This document shows positions 1 through 10,935 of a DNA stretch of 64,000 nt, in pieces. The notes under the pieces were generated by a model, which saw only the letters and a list, made by a program, of their open reading frames with translations, had not been told where the DNA came from and ran no database searches. Every line of letters starts with the position of its first letter. Within the stretch, counting starts at the first letter, position 1. This stretch comes from Rhodanobacter sp. C05. Lineage in GTDB: Bacteria; Pseudomonadota; Gammaproteobacteria; Xanthomonadales; Rhodanobacteraceae. The stretch covers positions 62,001 to 126,000 of the forward strand of contig NZ_MUNQ01000007.1 in NCBI RefSeq assembly GCF_002001165.1, read 5' to 3'. The position numbers and the translations under genes were made by a program.

Positions 1-8
1 CCCATCAA

Positions 9-296
9 TCAAGCGTCCGCGTCATTCGAGGCGGCTACCGGGTCGACATGGCCATCGTGGCCTTCATGGCCGTCGTGGCCATTGCCGATACGCACATTGC
101 GGCTGGGCACCACGGTGGAGATGGCGTGCTTGTAGACCATCTGGCTGACCTGATTGCGCAGCAGCACCACAAACTGGTCGAACGATTCGACCGTCCCCTG
201 CAACTTGATGCCGTTGACCAGATAGATGGCGACCGGCACGCGTTCGCGCCGAAGCGCATTCAAAAACGGATCCTGCAACGATTGTCCCTTGGACAT
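9..296 (-). CDS. hfq: RNA chaperone Hfq
   Basis: Hfq is the hexameric Sm-like RNA chaperone that pairs small RNAs with mRNAs. The 95-residue product has the Sm1 region (residues about 8-50, opening [20 protein letters not shown]) and the diagnostic Sm2 signature [12 protein letters not shown]. The start is set by a good Shine-Dalgarno (GGGGAGA about 8 bases upstream). The gene follows miaA on the same strand with a 133-base gap, the usual miaA-hfq order; hflX would be expected next, beyond the left edge. Odd feature: the C-terminal tail carries a histidine/aspartate/glycine run ([10 protein letters not shown]), which could bind metal. This is visible in the sequence, but its function is inference. 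Confidence 0.97.
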   Translation of the reverse strand: MSKGQSLQDPFLNALRRERVPVAIYLVNGIKLQGTVESFDQFVVLLRNQVSQMVYKHAISTVVPSRNVRIGNGHDGHEGHDGHVDPVAASNDADA

Positions 297-429
297 TTCT
301 TGTTCTCCCCTTGCAACGGACAGGCCCGGGAAAAAACGCCGAAGGCGCCCCGGCCCAACTCATCGGAGATGTTAGCTGTTTTCAAACGCTTGATGAAAGG
401 GGATTTTTGCGCGTTGGCGGCGCACTGGA

Positions 430-1410
430 TCACGCTGTCGGCGCGATGTCGTGCGCCGATTCGTCCGAAGCACCCAGAAACAGCTGTACGGCATCGACTG
501 CACGATCCAGCAAATCGGGGCGGTCCGGATCAAACAGACGCGCGCCGACGTCGCTGCGCAGCCAGGTGATCTGCCGTTTGGCCAGCTGGCGGGTGGCGAA
601 GATGCCGCGATCGCGGAACTCGCCGGACGTCGAATCGCCATCCAGATACTCCCACGCTTGCCGATAACCGACCGCACGGATCGCCGGCAACTCGGCATGC
701 AGGTCGCCGCGGGCGCGCAAGGCATGCACCTCTTCGAGGAAGCCGGTCGCCAGCATCGCATCGAAACGCTGGGCGATGCGTTCGTGCAGCCGACTGCGAC
801 CCGCCGGCAGCAGGGCCAGCTTGAGTACGCGCCACGGGAAGTGTGCGCTGCTGCCGCCACGTTGCAGTTCGGACAGCGGTCGGCCGGTCAGTTCGATCAC
901 TTCCAGCGCGCGCTGCAGGCGCTGTGCATCGTTGCAGCCGATGCGTGCCGCAGCGACCGGATCCAGCTTCAGCAATCGTGCATGCTGCGCCGGCCAGCCG
1001 ACTTGTTCCGCCTCTGCGGAAAGTCGTGCCCGGATGGCGGGATCGGCTTCCGGCAAATCGGACAGCCCTTGCTGCAGTGCGCGGAAATACAGCCCGGTGC
1101 CACCAACCAGCAGCGGCACCCTGCCCCGCACGCTGATCTGCTGCATCACCGGCAGCGCGTTGGCCCGAAAGTCCGCCGCCGAATACGGCTGCGCCGGATC
1201 GCGGATATCGACCAGCGCATGCGGATAACGCGCCAGTGTCGCCGCATCCGGCTTGGCCGTGCCGATATCCATGCCGCGATAGACCAGCGCCGAATCCACG
1301 CTGACCAAGTCCAGCGGGAAGCGTTCGCTCAGTTCGCATGCGAGCGCCGTCTTGCCCGAAGCAGTCGGGCCCATCAGGAAAATGGCGAGAGGGCGCTGGT
1401 CGACAGGCAT
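430..1410 (-). CDS. miaA: tRNA dimethylallyltransferase MiaA
   Basis: Transfers a dimethylallyl group to N6 of A37 in tRNAs that read codons starting with U. The product is 326 residues (family about 310-320). It has the P-loop GPTASGKT near the N-terminus, followed by the substrate motif [19 protein letters not shown] and the [14 protein letters not shown] segment typical of the family. The ATG at 1410 gives [12 protein letters not shown] longer in-frame TTG at 1452 exists but adds 14 residues without homologous character, and GGAGG lies immediately before the ATG. Upstream of hfq on the same strand, so probably co-transcribed with it. Confidence 0.96.
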   Translation of the reverse strand: MPVDQRPLAIFLMGPTASGKTALACELSERFPLDLVSVDSALVYRGMDIGTAKPDAATLARYPHALVDIRDPAQPYSAADFRANALPVMQQISVRGRVPLLVGGTGLYFRALQQGLSDLPEADPAIRARLSAEAEQVGWPAQHARLLKLDPVAAARIGCNDAQRLQRALEVIELTGRPLSELQRGGSSAHFPWRVLKLALLPAGRSRLHERIAQRFDAMLATGFLEEVHALRARGDLHAELPAIRAVGYRQAWEYLDGDSTSGEFRDRGIFATRQLAKRQITWLRSDVGARLFDPDRPDLLDRAVDAVQLFLGASDESAHDIAPTA

Positions 1411-1552
1411 GCCTCCATTGTAACGGGCATGGCTGTTCGCAGCCGGCGTCAACCGCCATGGTCAACGATGCGTTCAATGCAGGCAGTTTCTTTTGTACCG
1501 GGCGACGAAGACCGCACCCGCAGCCCCCGACCGATCATCAGAACCCTCCCGC

Positions 1553-2242
1553 ATGACATTCCCGAAATCGCTTTGCCTGCTGCTGGCCACATCCTTTGCC
1601 GTGGCCACCTTCGCTCGCGCAGCCAGTCCCTCTGCGGACTTCAGCGGGATATGGCGCCTGAACGATCAACAAAGCGACAGTCCATCCGATATCGCCGCAC
1701 GCCTGCGCGCGGAACGAAAACGCGAGCAACCCGTGCAGCAGCCGGCCAGTGCGGCTTCGACAGCTACACCGGCCAGTCAGACATCAGGTCACGGCGGCCA
1801 CGGCGGCAATCACGGCATGGGCGGCGGTGGCATGGGCGGTGGTCATGGCCACGGCGGTGGCCGGGGACAGAACAAGACTGCGACCACTGACAACGGCACT
1901 CCTCCGCCGGACGATCCGCCGCCGTTGCTCGCCAACGATTCAATGATGAACGTGCAGCAGGATGCCAAGGGCATCCGTGTGGTGCTTGGCGACAAGGATC
2001 AACTGGACAGTCGGCTCGACGGCTTCGCCCGGCAGTCGCTCAACGGCGGTGCGATGGTGCAGAGCCAACTGACTGCAACGGGCATGCAGATAACGATGCG
2101 GTTCGATGGCGATGTCCGGTTGCAGCAGGACTGGGTGCAGTCGCCAGACGGTCACCATCTGACTGTCATCGAAACGTGGACCACGCCGGCGGTGCAACAG
2201 CCGATCGTGTTCAAGCGAAGCTACGACCGGCTGGATATCTGA
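1553..2242 (+). CDS. exported Gly/His-rich protein of unknown function
   Basis: Unrecognised 229-residue protein. The ATG at 1553 begins a clean Sec signal peptide (MTFPKSLCLLLATSFAVATF, cleavage near ARAA|SPSA). The mature part starts SADFSGIWRLNDQQSDSP, similar to the opening of many short xanthomonad periplasmic proteins. It is interrupted at about residues 75-105 by a low-complexity Gly/His segment (GHGGHGGNHGMGGG and GGGHGHGGG), and ends in a conserved-looking beta-rich domain (VRLQQDWVQSPDGHHLTVIE). The in-frame TTG at 1493 is less likely because it would bury the signal peptide. Transcribed divergently from miaA. The histidine cluster may bind metal, which is inference only. Confidence 0.7.
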   Translation: MTFPKSLCLLLATSFAVATFARAASPSADFSGIWRLNDQQSDSPSDIAARLRAERKREQPVQQPASAASTATPASQTSGHGGHGGNHGMGGGGMGGGHGHGGGRGQNKTATTDNGTPPPDDPPPLLANDSMMNVQQDAKGIRVVLGDKDQLDSRLDGFARQSLNGGAMVQSQLTATGMQITMRFDGDVRLQQDWVQSPDGHHLTVIETWTTPAVQQPIVFKRSYDRLDI

Positions 2243-2334
2243 AGAAGCAAAACCTCAAATAACCAATCATGGCAGTCATCCCGGCAAACGCGAGATTCGG
2301 AGGCTTTCGGGATTCATCGACCAAGCCATACAAA

Positions 2335-2367
2335 ACAAAGGCCCGCGTCGATGACGCAGGCCTTTGC
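2335..2367. terminator. bidirectional terminator-like hairpin
   Basis: Arms AAAGGCCCGCGTC and GACGCAGGCCTTT around a GAT loop, one mismatch, with A/T-rich flanks. It lies between the convergent ends of the exported Gly/His-rich gene and the S46 peptidase gene. Confidence 0.75.
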
Positions 2368-2386
2368 GGTTTCGCGAGCTGCCGCC

Positions 2387-4549
2387 TTACTTTGCCGGTA
2401 CGCCCATTTCCTTGAGCAGATTGTCAGCGTGGTCGAGATGGTGCATCACCCACAGCATGTAGCGCACGTCGACCTGGATTGAACGGTTGAGCGCCGGGTT
2501 GAACAGCCAGTCGCCGCTCACCGATTCCCAGTTGCCGTCGAACGCCAGGCCAACCAGCTGGCCATTGGCGTCCATCGCGGGCGAACCGGAGTTGCCGCCG
2601 GTGATGTCCAGATCGGCGAGGAAGTCGACCGGCAGCGTGCCCTGCTTCTTGCTGGCATAGCCGTCGAACGCCTTCGCCTTGATCGCGGCAATCTCGGCCT
2701 TCGGCGCATCGAACGGCTCCACACCGGTGTCCTTCTCGACGATGCCCTGCACCGTGGTGAACGGCGAGTAGCTGACGCCATCACGCGGCGCCACGCCCTG
2801 CACGTTGCCGAAGGTGACGCGCAGCGAGCTGTTCGCATCGGGATAGATCGGCAGGTGTTGCGAATCCTTCCACGCGATCATCGCCTGCATGTAGCGCGGA
2901 CGCAGCTTGCCCATCTCGCCGGCACGTGCATCGTTTTCGTCTTCCAGCTTCTGCAGCTGCGGCTGCACCGCGCGGGCGAGCTTGAACATGCTGTCGTTGC
3001 TGGCGTCGATCGCCTTGCTGTCGGCGTTGAACCATTTCAGGCGGTCGTCGGTATTGCCGAGCTGGCTGCCGGCATACAGCGCAGCGACCTTCTGGGTCAG
3101 TTGCACCTCGGTCTTCGCGTCACCGAGCCACGCATCCAGCGCAGGCAGGCGCTGGTCCTGTGGCAGCGTCACATAACGCTGCAGGCCGTAGACCATGAAC
3201 TGCTGGTCGACCTTGGGATCGAAGCGGCGCTCCATCTGCTTGAGGCCGCCCTCGATGCGCACCCAGTCGCGCTGCTGGTAGCCGGCATCGCGCTCGAGAT
3301 CGGCCTTCGGCCGTTCCTTCGCCAGATGCACCAGTCGCACCGCCGTGCTGAACATCGACGAACGGCTGACCAGGCCGATATCCAGGTTGCGCTCGCGATC
3401 CGCCTGATCGGCGGCGATCTGCTGGCGCAGCTTGCCGATGTCCGCCGCCAGCGCCGTGTTTTCCGCAGCGCCCTGTTGCTTCAGCCATGCTTCGAGCCGG
3501 GTTTCCTGCGCGCGCTTGACGTTGACCGCGTCGGCACGGCGCAGACCTTCGAGCTGACCGCCGAAGTTCTTCAGGTAGTTGTTGAGGCCGGCGACCATGC
3601 TGGCGTACTTCACCGTCACCTTCGGGTCGGCCTTGCCGGCGCTGTCGATGATGTTCAGCGTGTCCTGGTAGATCTTGATCTGGGTCGGATAGACCCAGTC
3701 GATCGAGCTCTGCACTTCGTCGGCGAGACGGTAGCGGTTGGTGCGGCCCGGATAGCCGACCACCATCACGTAATCACCGTTCTCCACGCCTTGCGGGTTC
3801 ACCTTCAGCACGTGCTTCGGGTGATACGGCACGTTGTCCTTCGCATAGGTGGCCGACTTGCCGTCCTTCGAGACATAGGCACGCAGGTAGCTGAAGTCGC
3901 CGGTGTGGCGCGGCCACATCCAGTTGTCGATGTCGCCACCGAACTTGCCGATCGATTCCGGCGGCGCGTAGACCATGCGCACGTCCTTGATCTCGAGTTG
4001 CTTGATCAGCTGGTAGCTGTAGCCACCGTGGAAGCTGTAGACGTCGCAGCGGTAGCCGTCGCTTTCGCAGCCTTTCACCAGCTGCTTGATTGCCAGCTCG
4101 ATCGCCTTGTAGCGCTCGGCGCCGCTCATCTGGTCGTTGAGCTTGGCGTTGACGTCCCTGGTGACGTCACGGATTTCCTCGGTGACGAACACGCGCATGT
4201 CCGGCGAACCCTGCAGCTCGTCCGCTCTGGTCTTGGCCAGGAAGCCGTCGACGATCAGGTTCTTCTGCGGCGTCGAGTTGTACTGCAGCGCACCGTAACC
4301 GCAATGGTGGTTGGTGACGATCAGGCCATCCGGCGACACGAACGACGCGGTACAGCCGCCAAGGCTGACGATCGCGCCCATCGGATAGGCGGTAAGGTCG
4401 GTCAGCGTCTTCGGATCGAGCTTCAGACCGTGCTGCTTGAGCGTGTCGGCGATCTTCGGAAGCTGGGCAGGCTGCCACATGCCTTCGACGGCATGGGCGG
4501 TACCGGCGAGGCCGGCTGTCAACGCAGCGGCAAGCAAAACGCGACGCAT
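2387..4549 (-). CDS. S46 family dipeptidyl-peptidase (DPP7/DPP11/DAP BII type)
   Basis: Secreted or periplasmic serine dipeptidyl-peptidase that removes dipeptides from the N-terminus of oligopeptides. The length of 720 residues matches the family (Pseudoxanthomonas DAP BII is about 722). A signal peptide is visible (MRRVLLAAALTAGLAGTAHA). The chymotrypsin-like catalytic histidine is in IVTNHHCG (about residue 82), and the nucleophile is in TGGNSGSPAMD (Ser at about residue 654), very close to the positions known for DAP BII. The helical insertion of the family lies between them. The Shine-Dalgarno AGGAGA precedes the ATG at 4549. Sequence alone does not separate the DPP7 (hydrophobic P1) and DPP11 (acidic P1) subtypes. 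Monocistronic. Confidence 0.93.
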   Translation of the reverse strand: MRRVLLAAALTAGLAGTAHAVEGMWQPAQLPKIADTLKQHGLKLDPKTLTDLTAYPMGAIVSLGGCTASFVSPDGLIVTNHHCGYGALQYNSTPQKNLIVDGFLAKTRADELQGSPDMRVFVTEEIRDVTRDVNAKLNDQMSGAERYKAIELAIKQLVKGCESDGYRCDVYSFHGGYSYQLIKQLEIKDVRMVYAPPESIGKFGGDIDNWMWPRHTGDFSYLRAYVSKDGKSATYAKDNVPYHPKHVLKVNPQGVENGDYVMVVGYPGRTNRYRLADEVQSSIDWVYPTQIKIYQDTLNIIDSAGKADPKVTVKYASMVAGLNNYLKNFGGQLEGLRRADAVNVKRAQETRLEAWLKQQGAAENTALAADIGKLRQQIAADQADRERNLDIGLVSRSSMFSTAVRLVHLAKERPKADLERDAGYQQRDWVRIEGGLKQMERRFDPKVDQQFMVYGLQRYVTLPQDQRLPALDAWLGDAKTEVQLTQKVAALYAGSQLGNTDDRLKWFNADSKAIDASNDSMFKLARAVQPQLQKLEDENDARAGEMGKLRPRYMQAMIAWKDSQHLPIYPDANSSLRVTFGNVQGVAPRDGVSYSPFTTVQGIVEKDTGVEPFDAPKAEIAAIKAKAFDGYASKKQGTLPVDFLADLDITGGNSGSPAMDANGQLVGLAFDGNWESVSGDWLFNPALNRSIQVDVRYMLWVMHHLDHADNLLKEMGVPAK

Positions 4550-4722
4550 GAGGATCTCCTTGAGGGTCGGATACGGGCTCGTGCCGCAGTTTCTTGCGAC
4601 AGGAACTGGCCTTTATGCCGCATATGCACGCGCCGCCGATAGTGACTTTAGGCATGGTCAGGCCCTTCCCGGGGCCTGTTGTCATGCCACGCGCGCCTCT
4701 TCGATGCCCGCCGCGATCCCTC

Positions 4723-4728
4723 TATAAT
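4723..4728 (+). promoter_or_regulatory. candidate -10 box for tdh
   Basis: A perfect TATAAT 45 bases before the tdh start codon. The -35 region 17 bases upstream (TTCGAT) is weak, so this is a candidate only. Confidence 0.45.
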
Positions 4729-4772
4729 TGCCGCTTCCCTGCCCGCTGCGCGGGCCAACTGATGGACTCCCC

Positions 4773-5807
4773 ATGCCGCAGACGATGAAAGCCCTGGTCA
4801 AGCGCAAGCCCGAACAGGGCATCTGGATGGAAGAGGTGCCGCTGCCGGTGGTCGGCCCGAACGAAGTGCTGATCAAGATGGAAAAGACCGCGATCTGCGG
4901 CACCGACCTGCACATCTACAAGTGGGACGAGTGGAGCCAGCGCACGATCGTCCCTGGCCTCACCATCGGCCACGAGTTCGTCGGCCGCATCGTCGAGATC
5001 GGCCCGGGCGTGACCGGCTACAAGATCGGCGACCGCGTCTCCGCCGAAGGTCATATCGTCTGCGGCCATTGCCGCAACTGCCGCGCCGGTCGCCAGCACC
5101 TGTGCCCGAACACCATCGGCATCGGCGTGAACCGCAACGGCGCGTTCGCCGAATACATGACGATGCCGGCCTCGAACCTGTGGCCGATTCCGGACCAGAT
5201 CCCGTCCGAGCTGGCCGCGTTCTTCGATCCGTACGGCAACGCCGCGCATTGCGCGCTGGAATTCGACCTGATCGGCGAGGACGTGCTGATCACCGGCGCC
5301 GGCCCGATCGGCATCATCGCAGCCGGTATCTGCAAGCACATCGGCGCGCGCAACGTGGTGGTCACCGACATCAACGACTACCGCCTGAAGCTCGCCGCCG
5401 ACATGGGCGCGACGCGGGTGGTGAACGTGTCCAAGCAATCGCTCAAGGACACCGTGAAGGACCTGCACATCGAAGGCTTCGACGTGGGCCTGGAGATGAG
5501 CGGCAACCCGCGTGCGTTCGCCGACATGCTCGACTGCATGTACCACGGTGGCAAGATCGCGATGCTCGGCATCATGCCGCGCGGCGCCGGCATCGACTGG
5601 GACAAGGTGATCTTCAAGGGCCTCACCCTGCAGGGCATCTACGGCCGTCGCATGTACGAGACCTGGTACAAGATGACCCAGATGGTGCTGACCGGCTTCC
5701 CGCTGCAGAAGGTGCTCACCCATCAGATCCACATCGACGACTTCCAGAAGGGTTTCGACCTGATGGATGCCGGTACCTGCGGCAAGGTCGTCTGCTCCTG
5801 GAACTGA
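4773..5807 (+). CDS. tdh: L-threonine 3-dehydrogenase
   Basis: NAD-dependent zinc alcohol-dehydrogenase-type enzyme that converts L-threonine to 2-amino-3-ketobutyrate, the first step of threonine-to-glycine catabolism. The product is 344 residues from the ATG at 4773 (E. coli 341). The catalytic zinc ligands are in [15 protein letters not shown] (Cys42) and GHEF (His67-Glu68). The structural zinc cysteines are in [16 protein letters not shown], and the Rossmann fingerprint is GAGPIG. The partner gene kbl lies downstream on the same strand but is separated by the DUF748 gene, unlike the contiguous kbl-tdh operon of E. coli. Confidence 0.97.
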   Translation: MPQTMKALVKRKPEQGIWMEEVPLPVVGPNEVLIKMEKTAICGTDLHIYKWDEWSQRTIVPGLTIGHEFVGRIVEIGPGVTGYKIGDRVSAEGHIVCGHCRNCRAGRQHLCPNTIGIGVNRNGAFAEYMTMPASNLWPIPDQIPSELAAFFDPYGNAAHCALEFDLIGEDVLITGAGPIGIIAAGICKHIGARNVVVTDINDYRLKLAADMGATRVVNVSKQSLKDTVKDLHIEGFDVGLEMSGNPRAFADMLDCMYHGGKIAMLGIMPRGAGIDWDKVIFKGLTLQGIYGRRMYETWYKMTQMVLTGFPLQKVLTHQIHIDDFQKGFDLMDAGTCGKVVCSWN

Positions 5808-5935
5808 GTCACACGCCACGGGTTATCGCCACGCTACACTGACGCACCGGCAGGCCGACAAGGCCTGCCGATTTGGAAGTGACCGACCTTCGGCCGGGTA
5901 CCGACAGTTCGCGAGGTCAAAGGAGCAGCGACGGC

Positions 5936-8900
5936 ATGGCAAACCGCAGTCCTTCGCGCAGTGAACTGCTCGCCGCGGGACGTAAACACGCTCACGCCCT
6001 GTATCGCTCCCGCCGGCTGCGCAAGGGCGCGTTGATTATCGGCATCCTGCTGCTGGTTTTCGGCCTGCTCGGTTTCTTCGCTGCTCCGCCACTGATCCGC
6101 AGCCAGCTGCAGACTCGCCTTGGCGACATGCTGCAACGCCCAGTCAGCGTGGCGGCGGTACATCTCAACCCGTTCACGCTGAGACTCGAACTCGACCAAC
6201 TGCATGTCGGCGAGCGCGATGGCAGATCGCCCTTCGTCGATATCGACCAGATCGTCGTCAACGCCTCGTGGGCCTCGATGTTTCGCATGGCGCCGGTGCT
6301 CGACGAGTTGCGCTTGCAACATCCGCAACTGCATATCACGCGAACGGCACCGCAGCAGTTCAATTTCTCCGACCTGATCGAGCGGCTTGTCGGCAAACCG
6401 GCACCACCGAATGCCGCTCCGGCACGCTTCGCGCTGTCCAACATCAGTGTGCACAACGGCGACATCGTGTTCGACGACAAGGTGCTGAACAGCAGCCACC
6501 GGATCGACCAGCTCGAACTCGGCATCCCGTTCATCGCCAACCTGCCGCACGACACGGACGTATTCGTGCAGCCACTGCTGGCGATGCAGGTAGACGGCAG
6601 CCCGTTGCGGATCGGGGGTCAGACCAAGCCGTTTGCCGACAGCCGCGAGTCGGCGATCGACTTCAACATCGATCACCTGGACCTGCCGCGCTACCTGAGC
6701 TACGTGCCGACACCCTTGCCGGTGGCGATTCCCAGCGGCCAGCTGTCCGGTCAGCTCAAGCTGGATTTCATCAATCGCCATGCCACCCAGCAGATGAAGT
6801 TGAGCGGCAACGTGCAGCTGGAAAACTTCGCGCTCGACGATCACGACGGTACGCCGATCGTCGAACTCGGTCATGTCAGTGCCACGCTGGCAGATGTGGA
6901 GCCGTTGGTGTCGCGCTATGACTTCGACGCCATCATGCTCGATCGAGCCATCGTGCATTACACGAGTCAGGCCGGTGGCCATGGCAATCTGGATGCATTG
7001 ACCGGCACTGCTAAAGCACCGGGCAAGTCGACATCACCACCCACCGATCTGCGTATCGCCACACTGACTTTGCAGGGCAGCCAGATCGCCTATGCCGACC
7101 TCAGTGGTCCGACTCCGATGCGGCTGTCGCTCGACAGCCTTCAAGGCACGATCCGCGGGTTCGCGACCCGCCCCGCGCCACCGGCCAGCATTGACATGAG
7201 CGCGGGGCTTGCCGGCGGCATGCTGCATATCAGCGGCACCCTGCGCCTGAGCGAGAACCACTTCGCTGGCCAGGTTGCATTGAACGGTGTCGGGCTGCCG
7301 CCACTCGTCGCTTTGGCGCCACCGATGTTGAATGCGCAAGTCAGCCACGGCAGCCTGAATGCGAGTGGACAGCTCGTGGCCGACTGGAGCAAGACGTTCA
7401 ATCTGCAACTGGATGCGAGCAAGCTCGCAGTGAACGATTTTTCACTGCAGCAGAAGAATCGCACCCCGGTGGCGTGGAAGGCGCTCAATGCCGACATCAC
7501 CCATCTGGATCTGGTCAGCAGCCACGCGAGCCTGGGCAGCATCAACCTGCAAGGGTTGAAGATCGACGCCCAGCGCTATCGCAACGGACACATCGATCTC
7601 ACCGACCTGGTCAAGTCATCGCCGCATCACGCCGCAAGCAAACAAGCCGCTGCGCCGGCATGGCACTGGAACATTGCGCACCTTGGCATCGATGGCAGCA
7701 GCTTTGCCTACAAGGACACGGCGGTGGCAGGCAAGGCTGGACACATCACGGTGAATGCCGACAAGTTCAGCATCGATGGCCTGTCCGACAACATGCATCA
7801 ACCGCTGAAGCTGGACCTGGCCGGCGGCATCGACCAGGGCAAGTATCGCGTCACCGGTTCCGTGCGACCAGAGCCGCTCAATGCCGACCTGCATGTCACG
7901 ACGACCCGGTTGAACGTGGCGCCATTGCAATCCATGGTCAAGGTGCCGCTCAACGTGCACGTCGACAGCGCGCTGCTGAGCCTGAAAGGCCGAGTGCGCT
8001 ATCGCGACCACAAGCCGGAGGCTTTGCTGAGTTACCAGGGCCAGCTCACGCTGGGCCGCGTGAATGTGCTGGACAACCTCACCAACAATGATTTCCTGCG
8101 CTGGAGTTCGCTGGCTGCCACCGGCGTCAACGTACGCACCGGCGAAGGTGCCGCGCAGGTATCCGTGGGAGGCCTGGCGCTGGACAATTTCTATGCCCGC
8201 GTGATCGTCAACAGCAATGGACGTCTGAACCTGCAGGATGTGGTGGCCAGTCCGCAGACTGCGCCGGTTTCGGTGACCCAGGCCAACAACACGCCGGCTG
8301 CATCCAATGCGCCACAGGTGGCTGTCGTCAATCCGGCTGCCTCCGCTACCGCCACCGCCGCGCCCAGCCCGGCTGCCAGCAGCGCCACACCGCCAGCGGT
8401 GATCCATATCGGTCAGATCATTCTTGCGCGCGGCAATCTCAACTACACCGACAACTTCATCAAGCCCAACTACACCGCAAACATCACCCAGCTTGCGGGC
8501 AAGATCGGCGCCTTCGGTACCGCCACCGGCGGACCGCCGGCGCCGCTTACGCTGCAGGGTCAGCTCGATGACAACGCGCCGGTCAATATCGACGGCACGA
8601 TCAACCCGCTGACGCCGGTTACCTTCCTGGATGTGAAAGGAAAAGCCGATGGGGTCGAGCTGACGCACCTGACACCCTATTCGAGCAAGTACACCGGCTA
8701 CCCGATCATCAAGGGTCGCCTCACCATGGACGTGCATTACGCGCTCGATCAGGGCAAGTTGAATGCAGACAACCACATTTTCCTGAGCCAGCTGACCTTC
8801 GGCGATCGCGTCGAGGGCAAGGGCATCAGCCATCTGCCGGTGAAGCTGGCGGTCGCCCTGCTCAAGGATTCGCAAGGCAATATCGATGTCGATGTCCCGG

Positions 8901-9583
8901 TGACCGGCTCGCTCAGCGATCCGCAATTCAGCTTTGGCAGCCTGATCTGGCATGCCTTCGTCAATCTGATCGGGCGCGCGGTCACTTCCCCGTTCCGGCT
9001 GATCGCTTCGGCGATGGGCGACAGTCATCAGGATCTTGGTTATGTGGAATTCGCTTCAGGCTCGAACGTACTCGATGCGCAGGCACAGGAACGACTGGCC
9101 CAGATCGTCAAGGTCCTCACCGAGAAGCCGGCGCTCAACCTGGACGTCATCGGCAGAACGGATCCCCAGTTCGACCAGGACGGTTTGCGCAAAGTCATGA
9201 CGCAGCAGCTGATCACGCATGAACTGGCCAAGGACCAGGGCGGTGACGAAAGCGATGTCTCCGTCCTGTCCAGACTCAGTCCCGATGACTACAACAAATA
9301 CCTGAGCAAGGCATACAAGCATGCCAAGTTTTCCAAACCTCGCGACCTGATCGGCCTGACCAAATCGCAGCCACCGGACGTGATGGAAAAACTGCTGCAG
9401 ACGAATGTGCCGGTCGATCAGGATGCCTTGCGCCATCTTGCCGAACGCCGTGCCGATGCGGTCCGCCAATGGCTGCATGGCAAGGTCGACGACAAGCGCG
9501 TGTTCGTGTCGGCACCCAAGCTGGATGCCACGGGCATCGACGACAAGGGCAAGACCACGCGGGCCGATTTCGGCCTGCATTGA
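5936..9583 (+). CDS. giant AsmA-like DUF748 envelope protein with OmpA-like C-terminus
   Basis: 1215-residue protein of the DUF748/AsmA-like group, thought to span the periplasm and act in envelope biogenesis or lipid transport. It has a short basic cytoplasmic N-terminus and one transmembrane helix (residues about 30-50, [19 protein letters not shown]), then a family-typical start ([20 protein letters not shown]). Long repetitive beta-rich stretches follow, then an Ala/Pro/Thr linker at about residues 790-830. The C-terminal part resembles an OmpA/MotB peptidoglycan-binding fold ([20 protein letters not shown] and [13 protein letters not shown]). The ATG at 5936 has AGGAG 10 bases upstream; an earlier TTG is less likely. 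It sits between tdh and kbl with gaps of 128 and 100 bases. Confidence 0.85.
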   Translation: MANRSPSRSELLAAGRKHAHALYRSRRLRKGALIIGILLLVFGLLGFFAAPPLIRSQLQTRLGDMLQRPVSVAAVHLNPFTLRLELDQLHVGERDGRSPFVDIDQIVVNASWASMFRMAPVLDELRLQHPQLHITRTAPQQFNFSDLIERLVGKPAPPNAAPARFALSNISVHNGDIVFDDKVLNSSHRIDQLELGIPFIANLPHDTDVFVQPLLAMQVDGSPLRIGGQTKPFADSRESAIDFNIDHLDLPRYLSYVPTPLPVAIPSGQLSGQLKLDFINRHATQQMKLSGNVQLENFALDDHDGTPIVELGHVSATLADVEPLVSRYDFDAIMLDRAIVHYTSQAGGHGNLDALTGTAKAPGKSTSPPTDLRIATLTLQGSQIAYADLSGPTPMRLSLDSLQGTIRGFATRPAPPASIDMSAGLAGGMLHISGTLRLSENHFAGQVALNGVGLPPLVALAPPMLNAQVSHGSLNASGQLVADWSKTFNLQLDASKLAVNDFSLQQKNRTPVAWKALNADITHLDLVSSHASLGSINLQGLKIDAQRYRNGHIDLTDLVKSSPHHAASKQAAAPAWHWNIAHLGIDGSSFAYKDTAVAGKAGHITVNADKFSIDGLSDNMHQPLKLDLAGGIDQGKYRVTGSVRPEPLNADLHVTTTRLNVAPLQSMVKVPLNVHVDSALLSLKGRVRYRDHKPEALLSYQGQLTLGRVNVLDNLTNNDFLRWSSLAATGVNVRTGEGAAQVSVGGLALDNFYARVIVNSNGRLNLQDVVASPQTAPVSVTQANNTPAASNAPQVAVVNPAASATATAAPSPAASSATPPAVIHIGQIILARGNLNYTDNFIKPNYTANITQLAGKIGAFGTATGGPPAPLTLQGQLDDNAPVNIDGTINPLTPVTFLDVKGKADGVELTHLTPYSSKYTGYPIIKGRLTMDVHYALDQGKLNADNHIFLSQLTFGDRVEGKGISHLPVKLAVALLKDSQGNIDVDVPVTGSLSDPQFSFGSLIWHAFVNLIGRAVTSPFRLIASAMGDSHQDLGYVEFASGSNVLDAQAQERLAQIVKVLTEKPALNLDVIGRTDPQFDQDGLRKVMTQQLITHELAKDQGGDESDVSVLSRLSPDDYNKYLSKAYKHAKFSKPRDLIGLTKSQPPDVMEKLLQTNVPVDQDALRHLAERRADAVRQWLHGKVDDKRVFVSAPKLDATGIDDKGKTTRADFGLH

Positions 9584-9683
9584 TGGTCGTGGTGACAGCC
9601 GCGATGGTCCCGCAGCTGTCAATGGTTTTCCATCGCGGTTGAAAGGCTCACAATGGGCGCTTTCCCCGCCAGCGGAACCCACC

Positions 9684-10883
9684 ATGAGCTACCCCGGTCA
9701 GTCGCGCTACGCCAGCGAACTCGAGTCCATCCGCGAGCAGGGCCTGTTCAAGGCCGAGCGCATCATCACCTCGCCGCAGTCTGCCGAGATCGAGCTGGAG
9801 GGTGGCCGCAAGGTGCTGAATTTCTGCGCCAACAACTACCTCGGCCTGGCTGATCATCCCGAGGTGATCCAGGCAGCGAAGGACGCACTCGACACACACG
9901 GTTTCGGCATGGCGAGCGTGCGCTTCATTTGCGGCACGCAGGATTTGCACAAGCAACTGGAAGCGAAGATCGCCGAGTTCTTCGGCACCGAGGACACTAT
10001 CCTCTACGCCGCCTGCTTCGACGCCAACGGCGGTCTGTTCGAGCCGCTGCTGGGTGAGGAGGATGCCGTGATCTCCGATGCGCTGAATCACGCCTCGATC
10101 ATCGACGGCATCCGTCTGTGCAAGGCCAAGCGCTTCCGTTATGCCAACAGCGACATGTCCGACTTGGAAAAGCAGCTGCAGGCAGCCGACGCCGCCGGTG
10201 CACGTACGAAGCTGATCAGCACCGATGGCGCGTTCTCGATGGATGGCTTCATTGCCAAACTCGACCAGATCACTGCGCTGGCCGCCAAGTACAAGGCGTT
10301 GGTACACATCGACGAATGCCACTGCACCGGCTTTCTCGGCGATACCGGTCGCGGCTCGGCCGAAGTCAATGGCGTGATGGACAAGATCGACATCTTCACC
10401 GGCACGCTGGGCAAGGCACTTGGCGGTGCATTAGGCGGCTTCACCACCGGCCGCAAGGAAGTGGTCGAGATGCTGCGTCAGCGCTCGCGCCCCTATCTTT
10501 TTTCCAACTCGCTGCCGCCACATGTGGTCGCCGCGGCGATCAAGGTGTTCGACATGCTGGCATCCGCCGGCGACCTGCGTGACAAGGTCAAGGAAAATAC
10601 CCGCTATTTCCGTGAGCAGATGACCGCGGCCGGTTTCGACATCAAGCCAGGTGTGCATCCGATCGTGCCGGTGATGATCTACGACGCAAAGAAGGCGCAG
10701 GCGATGGCCTCCGCGCTGCTCGATGAAGGCATTTATGTCACTGGTTTCTTCTACCCGGTGGTACCGCAGGGACAGGCACGTATCCGCACGCAGATGAGCG
10801 CCGCACATACCCGCGAGCATCTGGATCATGCGATTGCTGCGTTTACCAAGGTTGGCCGACAGCTTGGCGTCATTGCCGCGTAA
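9684..10883 (+). CDS. kbl: 2-amino-3-ketobutyrate CoA ligase (glycine C-acetyltransferase)
   Basis: PLP enzyme of the alpha-oxoamine synthase family that cleaves 2-amino-3-ketobutyrate with CoA to glycine and acetyl-CoA, completing the pathway begun by Tdh. 399 residues (E. coli 398). Visible motifs are the N-terminal [14 protein letters not shown], the substrate region [13 protein letters not shown], the PLP-histidine/aspartate region [12 protein letters not shown], and the PLP lysine in [10 protein letters not shown]. The ATG at 9684 gives [13 protein letters not shown]; upstream in-frame codons are the shadow of the DUF748 gene. Confidence 0.97.
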   Translation: MSYPGQSRYASELESIREQGLFKAERIITSPQSAEIELEGGRKVLNFCANNYLGLADHPEVIQAAKDALDTHGFGMASVRFICGTQDLHKQLEAKIAEFFGTEDTILYAACFDANGGLFEPLLGEEDAVISDALNHASIIDGIRLCKAKRFRYANSDMSDLEKQLQAADAAGARTKLISTDGAFSMDGFIAKLDQITALAAKYKALVHIDECHCTGFLGDTGRGSAEVNGVMDKIDIFTGTLGKALGGALGGFTTGRKEVVEMLRQRSRPYLFSNSLPPHVVAAAIKVFDMLASAGDLRDKVKENTRYFREQMTAAGFDIKPGVHPIVPVMIYDAKKAQAMASALLDEGIYVTGFFYPVVPQGQARIRTQMSAAHTREHLDHAIAAFTKVGRQLGVIAA

Positions 10884-10898
10884 CCACTGAGCCTCTCC

Positions 10899-10926
10899 TA
10901 TGGAAGCGGTTCAAGCCGCTTCCATA
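10899..10926. repeat. REP-like palindrome downstream of kbl
   Basis: Perfect 11-bp arms (TATGGAAGCGG and CCGCTTCCATA) around a 6-base loop. There is no T-tract on either side, so it resembles the GGAAGCGG-type REP palindromes of xanthomonads more than a canonical terminator. It may still mark the 3' end of kbl. A related palindrome occurs at 31423. Confidence 0.55.
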
Positions 10927-10935
10927 AACCGATGA

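Noticed and set aside
451..1890. 479-codon plus-strand frame opposite miaA
   Set aside because: It is the antisense shadow of miaA running into the next gene; residue composition is Arg/Gln/His-rich without any domain.
2855..4642. 595-codon frame opposite the S46 peptidase
   Set aside because: Antisense shadow of a gene with clear signal peptide and catalytic motifs; typical of high-GC DNA.
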